The notes beneath the pieces are model-generated. The model had not been told where the DNA came from, ran no database searches, and saw only the letters and a program-made list of their open reading frames with translations. Position numbers and translations under genes: made by a program. Positions 36,188 to 45,481 of a stretch of 64,000 nucleotides of DNA are shown piece by piece (the first letter of the stretch is position 1; every line of letters starts with the position of its first letter). The stretch comes from Gelidibacter gilvus (GTDB taxonomy: Bacteria > Bacteroidota > Bacteroidia > Flavobacteriales > Flavobacteriaceae). The DNA lies in assembly GCF_004115975.1 (NCBI RefSeq), contig NZ_SDDZ01000006.1, positions 186,001-250,000 on the forward strand, in the 5' to 3' direction.

Positions 36188-36961
36188 TTATTCTAAAGTT
36201 TGTTCTCCTCCTCCATTTACAAACAGTGTTTGACCACTCACCCATTCCGAAATTGGCGCTGCAAAATACAACATCGCACCAGCAATATCATCGGCAGTTC
36301 CCAAACGTTTGATTGGCGTATGCTTTAGCATGGTGGCTTCAATTTCTGGGGTCAGCACACTTTCTAAAGCCGCTGTCCGAGTTGCTCCTGGACCAACGGC
36401 ATTTATGCGTACTTCGGGTCCAAAATCGTGCGCTAAGTTGGCAACAGTATGGTTCACGGCTGCTTTTGATCCGCCATAGCCACTCATGTTCGGACTTCTA
36501 TTGATACTCGACATTGATGTTGTAAATACAATAGAACCATAACCTTCTTTTTTCATGTGTGGCACTGCCAATTGACACAACCTCCAACCACTAAACACAT
36601 TCAGTTCATAATCGCGCTTGATATCGTCAACAGAGATTTTAGACGGATTTTCTCGTCCGCCTCCGCCACCGCCAGCGTTATTTATCAAAATATGAATGCC
36701 ACCCAATTCTTTTACCGTAGTATCTATTAGATTGACTAAATCGTCGTCCTTTAAAACATTACAAGACACTGCAATCGCTTTGACTCCAAGTGCTTCAATT
36801 TCTTTAGCTGTTTTTTTAGCATCTTCCAAATTGAAATCGCCGATGGATATATTAGCTCCGTGTTTTGCTAACAACATCGCTGTTGCTTTCCCAATTCCGT
36901 TTGCTCCGCCTGTGACTATGGCAGTTTTTCCTTTTAAGTCAAATAGTTTTGATATTTCCAT
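36188..36961 (-). CDS. SDR-family oxidoreductase (7-alpha-hydroxysteroid dehydrogenase-like)
   Basis: 257 residues. VTGGANGIGKATAMLLAKHGANISIGDFN with acidic Asp after strand 2 (NAD preference), LINNAGGGGGGRENP with an unusual run of six glycines, catalytic Ser in TTSMSSIN and YGGSK, and WVSGQTLFVNGGGEQTLE at the end. The glycine-rich NNAGGGG loop and overall pattern are like HdhA-type 7-alpha-HSDH and glucose dehydrogenases. Substrate not determinable here. Confidence 0.88.
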   Translation of the reverse strand: MEISKLFDLKGKTAIVTGGANGIGKATAMLLAKHGANISIGDFNLEDAKKTAKEIEALGVKAIAVSCNVLKDDDLVNLIDTTVKELGGIHILINNAGGGGGGRENPSKISVDDIKRDYELNVFSGWRLCQLAVPHMKKEGYGSIVFTTSMSSINRSPNMSGYGGSKAAVNHTVANLAHDFGPEVRINAVGPGATRTAALESVLTPEIEATMLKHTPIKRLGTADDIAGAMLYFAAPISEWVSGQTLFVNGGGEQTLE

Positions 36962-37014
36962 AATGTATGATTGATTATTTATTATTTATTGGGATAACAA
37001 TATTGATTTTCCAT

Positions 37015-37041
37015 CCTGCAAGGTTTTCAAAACCTTGTAGG
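37015..37041. repeat. CCTGCAAGG palindromic repeat, intact copy
   Basis: Arms CCTGCAAGGTTTT and AAAACCTTGTAGG around one C, one mismatch. It lies between the SDR and amidohydrolase genes, the only copy outside the efflux operons. Confidence 0.8.
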
Positions 37042-37132
37042 TCTGTTTTTGGATCTTTATTATTCTTGTTTACCGATTGTTTCAATGAAAAAAACTAAGA
37101 ACATTATTGAAAAGCTTCTTTCAAACCTTATC

Positions 37133-38860
37133 CTATTCCTTTTTAAATACCGTCTTTCCTTCTTTTATCGTTTCTAAAACTTGAATGTTTTTGATGTTCA
37201 TAGGTTCCACTTTTAAAGGATTTTTATCTAAAATCACGAAATCCGCCAATTTACCTTCAGATATAGAACCTTTTAAGTCCTCTTCAAAATACTCATAAGC
37301 AGCGTTGCTGGTAATGGCTTGTATTGCCAAGTATGGCGTCGTTCTCTCGGTGTCGCCAATTACGGCACCAGAACGTGACACGCGATTTACCGCAGACCAA
37401 ATCGTAAAAAGCGGATCGATTGGCGTTACCGTAGCATCAGAATGATTTGTGGGATTTAAGCCTAATTTCTTGGCAGAAACCATCGGACTTAAAAAATGTG
37501 CTCTTTCCTTTCCTAAATTTTCTACGTGGAGATCGCCCCAAAAGAAAGCGTGATTGGTGAAAAACGAAGGTTCCATATTGTATTTCACAAATGTTTCCAA
37601 CTGGTCCATACGCGCAAACTGAGAATGAATGATAATCGTTCTTCGGTCTTTATCCAAAGCTTGGTTTAATTGCTTACAGGCATTTTCATGTGCTTCAATA
37701 ATCATATCCACAGTAGCATCGCCATTGCAATGAATAAACAATTGATTTTCATTTTCATAAGCGGTAAGAAACAAGGCGTTTATAGTTTCTTGAGTTAAAC
37801 TTGGCAAACCTCTACAGTCGTTTATGCAACCCGGAACTTCGGTTAAAAAGGGCTTGGTAAAAAATGCCGTCTTTCCTTGGGGAGAACCGTCGGCTACAAT
37901 TTTTGTGCCCTGAACTTTAAATCCGTTTTTGTAGTTTTTAAAATGCAGCGTACTGTCTTTGACATTGCTATCCAATTCGGCATAACCTGCCAGTGAAACC
38001 AAATCTATTTTTAATTTTCCTGCATCGGCTTGCGATTGAAAAAACCGAATGGTATTTCTATCGGTCATTCCGTCTTGTGCCGTAGTGATCCCATTGGACG
38101 CATAATACTCTTGTGTCGTATCAAAATAGGTTGCCTGATCCTTCGCCAGAATCTCAAGCATATTGCCTACAAAAGGATACATGGCGGTCTCTTGCACCAA
38201 TCCTGTCGGTTCTTTTGAATTGGGAAAACGCTCGATGTTGCCACCTTCCGGACTCTTACTTTCTGCATTGACATTCAATTTCTCAAGCGCCAAAGTGTTC
38301 GCAACACCCATGTGTCCGCTGGTATGTTGTAAATACACCGGATTGTTTGGCAGTACTTTATCGATGTCTCTTTTGGTAGGATGGCGTTTTTCGGCTAACT
38401 CTCCATCATCGTAACCCCAACCAAAAATCCATTCGCCGTCTGGAATATTGCGATCTTCTTTGAACGTTTCTAATTTCTTTAGAATATCATCAATATTGAC
38501 CACCGTTCCTACGGGTTCTGGATTAAGATCAACCTGCCCCATCGTATTGGAAACCATCCCAAAATGACTGTGCGGATCGATAAATCCTGGCAATAAAGTT
38601 TTTCCGTTAAGGTCTATTTTTCTGGCATTTGCATATTTTGATTCGGCATCTTTCTGACTTCCAACAAAAACAATCTTGCCATTTTCCTCAACAACTGCCT
38701 CTGCATATTCTACCTGATCTGAAGCCACTGTGATGATATCGCCATTATAGAATAGTTGAGAAATCTCAGAGGATTTTTTATCGTTCATAGCTGCTTTTTC
38801 ACCGTCTTTACAACTAAAAAACAAGGTCAGCACTAAAATAATGCAAATGGATGTTTTCAT
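37133..38860 (-). CDS. YtcJ-type amidohydrolase, lipoprotein
   Basis: 575 residues with lipobox LFFSCKD. Metal-binding HxH is in LLPGFIDPHSHFGMV; YtcJ family stretches follow: GEWIFGWGYDDGELAEKRHPTKRDIDKVLPNNPVYLQHTSGHMGVANT and IVADGSPQGKTAFFTKPF; late motifs NHSDATVTPIDPLFTIWSAVNR and LKGSISEGKLADFVILDKNP. It hydrolyses an amide or related bond of an unknown substrate in the periplasm. Length matches the family. The GNAT gene lies 12 nt upstream, so they are one transcript. Confidence 0.88.
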   Translation of the reverse strand: MKTSICIILVLTLFFSCKDGEKAAMNDKKSSEISQLFYNGDIITVASDQVEYAEAVVEENGKIVFVGSQKDAESKYANARKIDLNGKTLLPGFIDPHSHFGMVSNTMGQVDLNPEPVGTVVNIDDILKKLETFKEDRNIPDGEWIFGWGYDDGELAEKRHPTKRDIDKVLPNNPVYLQHTSGHMGVANTLALEKLNVNAESKSPEGGNIERFPNSKEPTGLVQETAMYPFVGNMLEILAKDQATYFDTTQEYYASNGITTAQDGMTDRNTIRFFQSQADAGKLKIDLVSLAGYAELDSNVKDSTLHFKNYKNGFKVQGTKIVADGSPQGKTAFFTKPFLTEVPGCINDCRGLPSLTQETINALFLTAYENENQLFIHCNGDATVDMIIEAHENACKQLNQALDKDRRTIIIHSQFARMDQLETFVKYNMEPSFFTNHAFFWGDLHVENLGKERAHFLSPMVSAKKLGLNPTNHSDATVTPIDPLFTIWSAVNRVSRSGAVIGDTERTTPYLAIQAITSNAAYEYFEEDLKGSISEGKLADFVILDKNPLKVEPMNIKNIQVLETIKEGKTVFKKE

Positions 38861-38872
38861 ATATTATGTCTC

Positions 38873-39334
38873 TTAAGCATTAAATCTTAAAGTGATGAGC
38901 TGCTTCTTCATTAATAACCGTGCCTCAAGATCATTATAATAATTATCGTAAGTCCGCACGGGTTTAAATCCGAGATCCTCATATATTTTTTTGGCAGATG
39001 CATTATCGGGGTGAACGGTCAAACAGATTTCTGTACTCAAATCGTTTTCAAGGAGTTCTACAAGTTTTTCTGTGAGTAGTTTTCCCATTTTTTTTCCACG
39101 TGCTTCAGGGTGAACGCCTAATGACAACACCCAACCCTGACTTGTGTTTTTATTGATATTACCCAACACATAGGCGATAACCTTTCCCTCCTCTTCAGCG
39201 ACCAAGAAATACTCATGGGAAATATCAAACAACTGCCTTAAAACAAATGGCGGATAACTTCCGTCGTTAAAACTTAAAGTTTCGATTTGGTAAACAGATT
39301 CAAGATCTTCTAAAGTTGCTCTTCTTATGTTCAT
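38873..39334 (-). CDS. GNAT-family N-acetyltransferase (RimI-like)
   Basis: 153 residues. MNIRRATLEDLESVYQIETLSFNDGSYPPFVLRQL is a RimI-like start; acetyl-CoA motif A is LSLGVHPEARGKKMGKLLTEKLVELL, and motif B LTVHPDNASAKKIYEDLGFKPVRTYDNYY closes the domain. It acetylates an amine, possibly a protein N-terminus. It is 12 nt before the amidohydrolase gene. The acceptor is unknown. Confidence 0.87.
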   Translation of the reverse strand: MNIRRATLEDLESVYQIETLSFNDGSYPPFVLRQLFDISHEYFLVAEEEGKVIAYVLGNINKNTSQGWVLSLGVHPEARGKKMGKLLTEKLVELLENDLSTEICLTVHPDNASAKKIYEDLGFKPVRTYDNYYNDLEARLLMKKQLITLRFNA

Positions 39335-39447
39335 GTCTGATTTTTTAAGGTTTACACAAGCTATTAAAGTCAGGGAATTAAGAATTTTTTAATAATATTA
39401 GTGATAACGGCACTTTAAATAAATTTATTTTTAATGGACATCACGAA

Positions 39448-40086
39448 TTATGAGTTCCACTCCCTATCCATATCCTTCATGACTTCCTCGTAACGTTTTC
39501 TTAGTCCTTCAGATATCTTTTTAGACGATTTATGCAATCTTTTAAGCTGAAATGCTAAAGCAATACTGAAGAGTCCTGCAAACATGAAACTCAACGCTAT
39601 CAAGACCACAATACTCATACCTGCAAAAAGTGGATTCCAAATTAATATGAAGGAAAAAATAGTTCCTAAAATTCCTAATACCAATAATACGCCCCAATTT
39701 TTATCGCCATATCTTTTGACATCCATAGCAAATCCAATGGCAGAAACCGATCGGAAGAGGATGACAAAACCAATATAGAACGCCATGACAGTGATAGTAA
39801 GCGCTGGATGGCTCATAAGAGAAATACCTACAATAAAAGTGATAATTCCGAATGCCAAAGACCAGCCCCAATTTTCCAATTGGTGTCTATTGACTATTGA
39901 AAAAACCGTCTCTGAAATGCCGCCAAATAAAAACGACAATGCAAAAAGAAAGGACAAGGTGAGCAATGAACTTCCTGGCGAAGTAAATGCCACAATACTG
40001 ACAATGATAAAAAATATACCTACAAGCAAAGGAATATACCAATGTTTGATGGCGCTTTTGATTGATTTTAAGAAAGTTGGTTCCAT
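39448..40086 (-). CDS. HdeD-family (DUF308) membrane protein
   Basis: 212 residues with six membrane helices in pairs, typical of HdeD/DUF308: WYIPLLVGIFFIIVSIVAF, FGGISETVFSIVNR, NWGWSLAFGIITFIVGISL and so on. The C-terminus is a charged coiled-coil-like tail (KKISEGLRKRYEEVMKDMDREW) not found in short family members. In enterobacteria HdeD helps acid stress survival; the role here is unknown. Single gene. Confidence 0.85.
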   Translation of the reverse strand: MEPTFLKSIKSAIKHWYIPLLVGIFFIIVSIVAFTSPGSSLLTLSFLFALSFLFGGISETVFSIVNRHQLENWGWSLAFGIITFIVGISLMSHPALTITVMAFYIGFVILFRSVSAIGFAMDVKRYGDKNWGVLLVLGILGTIFSFILIWNPLFAGMSIVVLIALSFMFAGLFSIALAFQLKRLHKSSKKISEGLRKRYEEVMKDMDREWNS

Positions 40087-40214
40087 AATTTGAATTTTTA
40101 ATGTATTAATTTAAACTTCTAAGACGTTGATTATTACAAGCTAAGTTAAATCGAATAACAGATAATATCAATGACATGAATCAGCTTAGCAATAATTATA
40201 GGATTACTGTATGA

Positions 40215-40631
40215 TTAGTGCAGTAATACAATGTCTAAGACCTTATTTTCTACCAATGTAAACTTACAATCCTTATAGGACGGTGCCGAGAATTTTGGTT
40301 TGACATTGTTTGAAAAGCCATAACCTTCCTTTGGAATTCCAAGGAAATTACGGTTGCATTCGTTATCAGAATTTTCATCATGATATAACGATATGGCATA
40401 ATCACCTTTTGGTAAATCTTTGATCACGATAGTTTCAGTGCCTTTATCAACAGCGATTTTATAATTTTTGATAGCCACACCGTCTTTCAAAAAGTCCTTA
40501 TCCGTATTAAAGACGCCAATAATTATTTCGCCTTTGAGAGATTTAATGTTCTGAACGTTAATGGTCAACTCCGGATTGTCGTTACCGAAAAAGCTGGTTA
40601 AAAATGATAGATATAGAATTAATATTTTCAT
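40215..40631 (-). CDS. DUF2141-type secreted protein
   Basis: 138 residues with an N-terminal signal (MKILILYLSFLTSFFGN). The core ELTINVQNIKSLKGEIIIGVFNTDKDFLKDG ... LPKGDYAISLYHDENSDNECNRNFLGIPKEGYGFSNN is the DUF2141 signature; function of the family is unknown, with a beta-sandwich exposed to the periplasm or outside. Its ATG overlaps the TGA of the epimerase gene (ATGA), so the two are translationally coupled. Confidence 0.88.
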   Translation of the reverse strand: MKILILYLSFLTSFFGNDNPELTINVQNIKSLKGEIIIGVFNTDKDFLKDGVAIKNYKIAVDKGTETIVIKDLPKGDYAISLYHDENSDNECNRNFLGIPKEGYGFSNNVKPKFSAPSYKDCKFTLVENKVLDIVLLH

Positions 40632-41650
40632 GATTTAGGTTTTAGATTAAAATAATGGTGCATTTGTTTCGCATCTTTTGTTTTAAAGGCTTGATAAGGT
40701 TCTGACTTTTTTAGCAAAAACCATTTTATGGGCTTCTTAAAAAGTGATGCGGCAGTTTTTTTAAGTGAGGACACTTTTTTAGCCTCCATTTCAAAATGAT
40801 CCTGCAAACTATCCCTTCTAAACTGAACGATATTTTCTAAATCATCACCATCGGCATAAAACCCACAGTGAAAATTTTTATCCGCAAACGCATGTTCCGG
40901 AAAATCGACCGCTCCCAATCCGAAAACTGCGAAAGATCGTTCCAAAAAATGTTCATAACTGATCCTGCAACTTTCGCCTCCTCCTAAATTAAAAATCCTT
41001 TTAGACAGCTCCTGTTGCTTCTCAATGCCATTTACAAACGCGCGGGCGGTATCTCGTGGCGTAGCAATTTCCAAAGCCGTATTTAAAGGCTGATGGAACA
41101 TCAACTTGCTCATTTTGTGATTGCCCATTATGGCTGCCAATCTGAAAATTGTCCAGTCCAAATGGCTTTCTTGGAGTAACTTTTCAGCGGCAATCTTTGT
41201 CTCGCCGTAGGCATCTCCTTCACTCGGAGTAAGTGCATCACCAACTTTAATATACGGATTTTCGACACGATCGCCATATATAGAAATGCTGGAGCTGTAC
41301 ATGAAAAATGCGTTTGGAGAATGCGCTTCCAATTGTTTAATAAGATGACGGGTACCTTCAGTATTTACTGCTTTCGCAAGCTCTGGATGCTCATCTGCCA
41401 ATGGCGGAATGATGGCAGCCAAATGAATTACCGCATCGATGTTTTTAATAGACTCTAAGTCTTTCGGATTTGAAATATCCCCATAAATAAGATTAATTTG
41501 ATTGGCGAATGGTTCTAATTTCTTTTCTGAAAGCTTCGTCTTTTTATCAAAAACTGAAATAGTGTATGTGCCTTTTTCGATAAGCTGTTTCAAGGCTTCA
41601 AAACCCACCGTTCCGGAGGCTCCTGTAAGTAAAATATTTTTCTTTGTCAT
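40628..41650 (-). CDS. NAD-dependent epimerase/dehydratase (extended SDR)
   Basis: 340 residues from the ATG at 41650 (MTKKNILLTGASGTVGFEALKQLIEKG); a longer reading to 41821 runs into the DUF488 gene and is rejected. NAD site TGASGTVG, VIHLAAIIPP, active site SSSISIYG and YGETK, and RIFNLGGGESCRISYEHF. A nucleotide-sugar or related substrate is usual for this family. It starts 23 nt after the DUF488 stop and is coupled to DUF2141 by ATGA overlap. Confidence 0.88.
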   Translation of the reverse strand: MTKKNILLTGASGTVGFEALKQLIEKGTYTISVFDKKTKLSEKKLEPFANQINLIYGDISNPKDLESIKNIDAVIHLAAIIPPLADEHPELAKAVNTEGTRHLIKQLEAHSPNAFFMYSSSISIYGDRVENPYIKVGDALTPSEGDAYGETKIAAEKLLQESHLDWTIFRLAAIMGNHKMSKLMFHQPLNTALEIATPRDTARAFVNGIEKQQELSKRIFNLGGGESCRISYEHFLERSFAVFGLGAVDFPEHAFADKNFHCGFYADGDDLENIVQFRRDSLQDHFEMEAKKVSSLKKTAASLFKKPIKWFLLKKSEPYQAFKTKDAKQMHHYFNLKPKS

Positions 41651-41673
41651 GAGGCGTTTATTGACATTAGTAT

Positions 41674-42195
41674 TTAATGATAGGACAAATGTCCATCTTT
41701 TACATTTGCCGGTTTTGTATATGGGTGTTCTTGATGCTGGTTTTCTCCCATAATATGAATGACTTTCCAACCATTTGCTTTCAATTGATCTGAAATCATG
41801 GAGCGATGACAACGCCACCAAACGGCTTCAGAACACATGATGGCACATCTTTTTTCTGAAGCCAAAGACTCTAATGTTTTGAATGCATTCTTAAAATCAG
41901 AAGTTTCCATATAATCGGCATAACCTCTGAAAGATGGGTGATTCCATACGGTATTTTTAGAATCTTGGGAAGCTTTGCGTCTTCCGCCCAAAGCTTCTAT
42001 ATGTTTGTAATCAATTCCATTTTTAAGTAAAGCGGATTCGAGAGTTTCTGTATTAAACTGCGGAAATTTTCGTGAACCTGGAAAGCGTCGTACATCGATG
42101 AGCAATGCTATCTCATCATTCGTGAGCAACTCCAAAAACTCTTCAAAAGTTCTGGTTGAATGTCCAATAGTCCATACCGATGTATTGTGTTCCAT
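41674..42195 (-). CDS. DUF488-family protein
   Basis: 173 residues from the ATG at 42195; a GTG just before it is possible. Family motifs: VWTIGHSTRTFEEFLELL, LLIDVRRFPGSRKFPQFN and IMCSEAVWWRCHRSMISDQL with the conserved Cys-Glu...Cys-His-Arg. DUF488 proteins are small cytosolic proteins of unknown biochemistry. It lies 26 nt after the SDR gene and before the epimerase, so the four genes 43034-40215 may form one operon. Confidence 0.9.
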   Translation of the reverse strand: MEHNTSVWTIGHSTRTFEEFLELLTNDEIALLIDVRRFPGSRKFPQFNTETLESALLKNGIDYKHIEALGGRRKASQDSKNTVWNHPSFRGYADYMETSDFKNAFKTLESLASEKRCAIMCSEAVWWRCHRSMISDQLKANGWKVIHIMGENQHQEHPYTKPANVKDGHLSYH

Positions 42196-42221
42196 CACGA
42201 TGTTTTTTAATCACACAGAAT

Positions 42222-43034
42222 CTATCCCATTTTTTTAATGTTCTGAATAACTCCACCATCCACTAAAATATCAGTCCCCGTAATAAAACTGGCGGCATCA
42301 GTGGTTAAAAAATGAACAACTCCAGCAACGTCCTCAGGTTGACCGTTACGTTTTAAAGGTGTCGCCTGTTTTATCTTTTCCATTCTTTCAGGATGTTCTG
42401 CGGCTGCTTTCAATGCCATTGGGGTTTCAATTACTCCAGGAGAAACGGTTACGATTCGCGCACCTTTCCCACCCCACTTACTCGCGTTTTTTTGGGTGAG
42501 CAAATGAACACCTCGTTTAGCGAAATTGTACATCGTGTCTGATGAACCATCCACAAACTTACTTACAATATCAAAGGATTCTGTTGCTTGCGGATTGATA
42601 AGCGCTTCATCATATTCTGGGTTTGCAGGAACGGCGTGCGCCATCATGGACGAAAGCAATACCGCTACCGAATCTTTTTCGGCAAGCTCATAAAAGGCAT
42701 CGACCAAAAGTTCTGTTGCAATCAAATCAATAGTAAACACTCTTTTTAGGTCTTTAACGGTGCCACTGACTCCAGCAGTGTGTATTAATGCTTTTAGTGC
42801 ACCCTTCTCAGAGACAAATTTGGCAAGCTTATCTATATCTTTTTTATCTGTAATATCACAAGAAACTCCTGACACATCAAACCCATCTTTTAACAAAGAT
42901 TCGACTGCTTTATCAACTTGATCCTGTGAATAATCAGTTAGAATTATTGGTTGATCCTTAAAAACCTGAGCACATGCTTGCCCGATTCCACCAGCTCCTC
43001 CAGTAATTACTATATATTTTTTTTGAACATCCAT
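42222..43034 (-). CDS. SDR-family oxidoreductase (3-alpha-hydroxysteroid dehydrogenase-like)
   Basis: 270 residues from the ATG at 43034 (MDVQKKYIVITGGAGGIGQ). An upstream ATG at 43079 lies in low-complexity DNA. Rossmann TGGAGGIG, acidic LTDYS after strand 2, LIHTAGVSGT, catalytic LLSSMMAHA and YNFAKRGVHLL, and a long insertion between Ser and Tyr (about 40 residues), as in 3-alpha-HSDH-like SDRs. C-terminal FITGTDILVDGGVIQN. Substrate unknown. Confidence 0.88.
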   Translation of the reverse strand: MDVQKKYIVITGGAGGIGQACAQVFKDQPIILTDYSQDQVDKAVESLLKDGFDVSGVSCDITDKKDIDKLAKFVSEKGALKALIHTAGVSGTVKDLKRVFTIDLIATELLVDAFYELAEKDSVAVLLSSMMAHAVPANPEYDEALINPQATESFDIVSKFVDGSSDTMYNFAKRGVHLLTQKNASKWGGKGARIVTVSPGVIETPMALKAAAEHPERMEKIKQATPLKRNGQPEDVAGVVHFLTTDAASFITGTDILVDGGVIQNIKKMG

Positions 43035-43129
43035 TTTAAAATTATTTAAATATTTATATGAAATAAAATAAACAGGCATTAGTCAAAACTAATTTATTAA
43101 CCAATGCCTATTATAATATGCAAGAACTT

Positions 43130-44203
43130 TTAGTAGCGCGTTACGGCACCAAATCCGTTGAATTTATCTAATTCTCCTTTTGGAAGGAAAACAACATCAC
43201 CTCCAAAATCCATATTCATCTCAATCATCTCATCATAAATATCGTCTATGACATCTTTGTCTGTTCTATGATCTTCCGAAACATAAACAATTTTATCATC
43301 TTCTAAAATTGCCGGTTGAAATAAGCCTTGCTCAATAAAAAGTGTTTGTATTTTTCCTTGGGAAATAGCTCTCCAAATATCATTTGTGTCACTTAAGAAT
43401 TTATTTTCAGATACCGCTTTAAGCAATTCCGCTTTTCGATCATTGTTTCTTTTGGTGTTATAGGTTTCAATGATCTTGTAAGCTTCTGAAACGATGGCAT
43501 GATCTTTTTTAGCCATTCTATTTTTATTTAAATAGGTATCGTAAATGCTCTGCTTTTCGTCGGCGACTTTTAAATATTCTGAATAGTTTTCTTCAACAGT
43601 GGAAATTAAGACTGGAAGCGGATTTTGTTTCCTGATACTGTTCACTTCTTTGTCCACTTGATTGAAAAACTCACCAATCAAACTTGACTGCCGCGATGCT
43701 GTAGCTGCTTGAGTCTTGTTTTTGGTAAAGGATTGTTGGTTCTCCATAGGAAATGGCGATCCAAATTCTTTTACGACCTTATCATTTAGGGCCTCAATTA
43801 ACCGTGCTTTATCCTGACTCAAAACCAATAAGTAATAGTGGGATTCAGCGTGAATAGACCGCACTAAATCTCTTGTAGCAAACGTATTATCAATGATCAC
43901 ACGATCTACAACTTTTATTGGCAATCTTGAATACTCAGCAACATCATGGTTCACAAAAAGCAATAAGCTGTCCAAATTGCGACTGTGATCAATCTCTTTG
44001 GCAAGCGCATGCAGTTTGTCAATTAATTTTGCTGCATCCTTTTTGGTCGTATCTGCAAGAAGTCTTGTTTCAACTTCTTTGATATGATTTTTAAGGACTA
44101 ATTCGTCTTTAAGGTAATCAGGTTTAGTTCGGTGGGAATTCATGATGATGGTAATACAGTTTTCCGAACTGATGTCTTTAAGCTTTTTTAAGGTTGTGTT
44201 CAT
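43130..44203 (-). CDS. Bacterial eRF1-like protein (baeRF family), probable ribosome hibernation factor
   Basis: 357 residues. The start MNTTLKKLKDISSENCITIIMNSHRTKPDYLKDELVLKNHIKEVE, the central HYYLLVLSQDKARLIEAL stretch, and the end DVVFLPKGELDKFNGFGAVTRY follow the bacterial archaeo-eukaryotic release factor (baeRF, AOC03_06830/Balon-type) family. Its members resemble archaeal eRF1 and Pelota; Balon of Psychrobacter binds the ribosomal A site during cold or stress dormancy. By that, this protein would act on idle ribosomes. The GGQ release motif is not seen. Single gene, no translation genes nearby. Assignment from pattern memory. Confidence 0.72.
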   Translation of the reverse strand: MNTTLKKLKDISSENCITIIMNSHRTKPDYLKDELVLKNHIKEVETRLLADTTKKDAAKLIDKLHALAKEIDHSRNLDSLLLFVNHDVAEYSRLPIKVVDRVIIDNTFATRDLVRSIHAESHYYLLVLSQDKARLIEALNDKVVKEFGSPFPMENQQSFTKNKTQAATASRQSSLIGEFFNQVDKEVNSIRKQNPLPVLISTVEENYSEYLKVADEKQSIYDTYLNKNRMAKKDHAIVSEAYKIIETYNTKRNNDRKAELLKAVSENKFLSDTNDIWRAISQGKIQTLFIEQGLFQPAILEDDKIVYVSEDHRTDKDVIDDIYDEMIEMNMDFGGDVVFLPKGELDKFNGFGAVTRY

Positions 44204-44296
44204 TTTTCAAGTTTTAAATTGATTAATAAATATTATTTCAAATTGCCTTGGATGATTTATAGTCAAAAATCAGAGGCATTAATTCTATGCATAAAA

Positions 44297-45148
44297 TTAG
44301 TCGAAATACACGGCTTCAAAAACTGCCAAAGGCGCTCTTCTACCGACGTTTAAACTCAATACGTCATCTACAATGGTATAGTTGTCTGCTAGTTCAAAGA
44401 CTTTCAGAAACTCCGATTCATTAACATCTACATCCGGACAGGCTTTTAAAGTGGTCAACATCCCTTTAAAGCGAATACGATTTCCTTCTTCTAAAGTATA
44501 TTCTCCATTAACAGTGTTACAACCTGCAAATCCGGTCACTCGGTTCCCTTGAGACTGTAATCTGAAATAGATTTCCTGTTCTTGGTTATCTGCCATTTTA
44601 ACGTCCTTTCCTTCCAAGGTTTTCAACTTCCAATACTTCTCAACAATGGGCTCAAGTTCCATCTCTCCTTTTTTAAATTCTGCCAATGGCGCTCTCTTTG
44701 CTTTATTTAGAGACAATTTACCGCCGGAAATGGTGAAATTATCAGCATTTTCAAAAATGCTCAAAATCTGCGACTCATTAATTTTCTCATCTGGACAAAC
44801 CATTCGGGTTGATCCCAATTGAGAAAATGAAATCCGATTGCCTTCTTCTAAAGTATATGTTCCCATGAACGTGTTACATCCTGAAAACCCATGAACGGTA
44901 TTCTCTTCTGAATTTAATGTGAAGTAAATAATCTGTCCATTATTTTCTCGGTCTGACATATCTTGACCTTCCAAGGTGGTGATGATCCATCTGGTGTTTT
45001 CGATTGACTGCGCATCATTGGTATTTTCAGTGGCGGTCATTTCCGGATCAGTTTCTGAATTTTCAGAATTGGAATTTGACTTTTTACCTGTATTACAGCT
45101 CATGACCGTGAAAGCTATAAGAGCTAATGTGACGATTTTAATTTTCAT
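44297..45148 (-). CDS. Lipoprotein with two META domains
   Basis: 283 residues with lipobox VMSCNTG. Two META/HslJ domains in tandem: ENTRWIITTLEGQDM...VHGFSGCNTFMGTYTLEEGNRISFSQLGSTRMVCPDE and EKYWKLKTLEGKDV...VTGFAGCNTVNGEYTLEEGNRIRFKGMLTTLKACPD. The internal repeat is strong, so the second half is a duplicate of the first. META proteins are outer-membrane lipoproteins linked with heat or antibiotic stress; biochemical role unknown. Its promoter, 250 nt upstream, carries the GbsR-type operator. Confidence 0.9.
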   Translation of the reverse strand: MKIKIVTLALIAFTVMSCNTGKKSNSNSENSETDPEMTATENTNDAQSIENTRWIITTLEGQDMSDRENNGQIIYFTLNSEENTVHGFSGCNTFMGTYTLEEGNRISFSQLGSTRMVCPDEKINESQILSIFENADNFTISGGKLSLNKAKRAPLAEFKKGEMELEPIVEKYWKLKTLEGKDVKMADNQEQEIYFRLQSQGNRVTGFAGCNTVNGEYTLEEGNRIRFKGMLTTLKACPDVDVNESEFLKVFELADNYTIVDDVLSLNVGRRAPLAVFEAVYFD

Positions 45149-45396
45149 TATTTTGTTTTTAAGTTAATTCAATTTTGTTTTTTATTCTTTTGCGGCTACG
45201 CCAATTGGATATGTTTGTTATTCGCTTAGGCATAATCCGATACTTTTCAACTACTTTTCAACAATCATACCTCCTTGTAAATAACCATTAAATATTAAGA
45301 GTTATTTAACTTCATCGAAAAACACTGTATCTCTAAACAATTTCTTCGACCCAATGTCTGATTGATGATCCATAATTCAAATCCATAGCTCAACAA
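45149..45396 (-). other. Long leader of the META gene
   Basis: 248 nt from the promoter to the META start codon with no ORF of normal size. It holds a 17-codon ORF starting at 45386 (MDLNYGSSIRHWVEEIV) and later a GGAGG followed at once by a five-codon ORF. These may be leader peptides or chance; no terminator was found. Confidence 0.4.
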
Positions 45397-45431
45397 CAAA
45401 TATAAGGTTAGTTCATAACATTGCGAACTAA
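45397..45431 (-). promoter_or_regulatory. GbsR-type operator and promoter reading into the META gene
   Basis: Inverted repeat TTAGTTC / GAACTAA with 10-bp spacer (45408-45431). On the minus strand 3 bp later comes TATATTTG (45404-45397), a perfect -7 element. A leader of about 240 nt follows to the META ATG at 45148. The same 24-bp operator and 3-bp spacing recur at 45982-46016 before the regulator gene. Confidence 0.75.
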
Positions 45432-45481
45432 ATAATTGTAAACTATTGTTAAAGTTCCATCTTGAAATACTCAACTATAAA

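Noticed and set aside
43073-43109. AGGCATT / AATGCCT inverted repeat after the hibernation-factor gene as a terminator
   Set aside because: Seven-bp arms with a long loop and no T-run on the minus strand; too weak to call.
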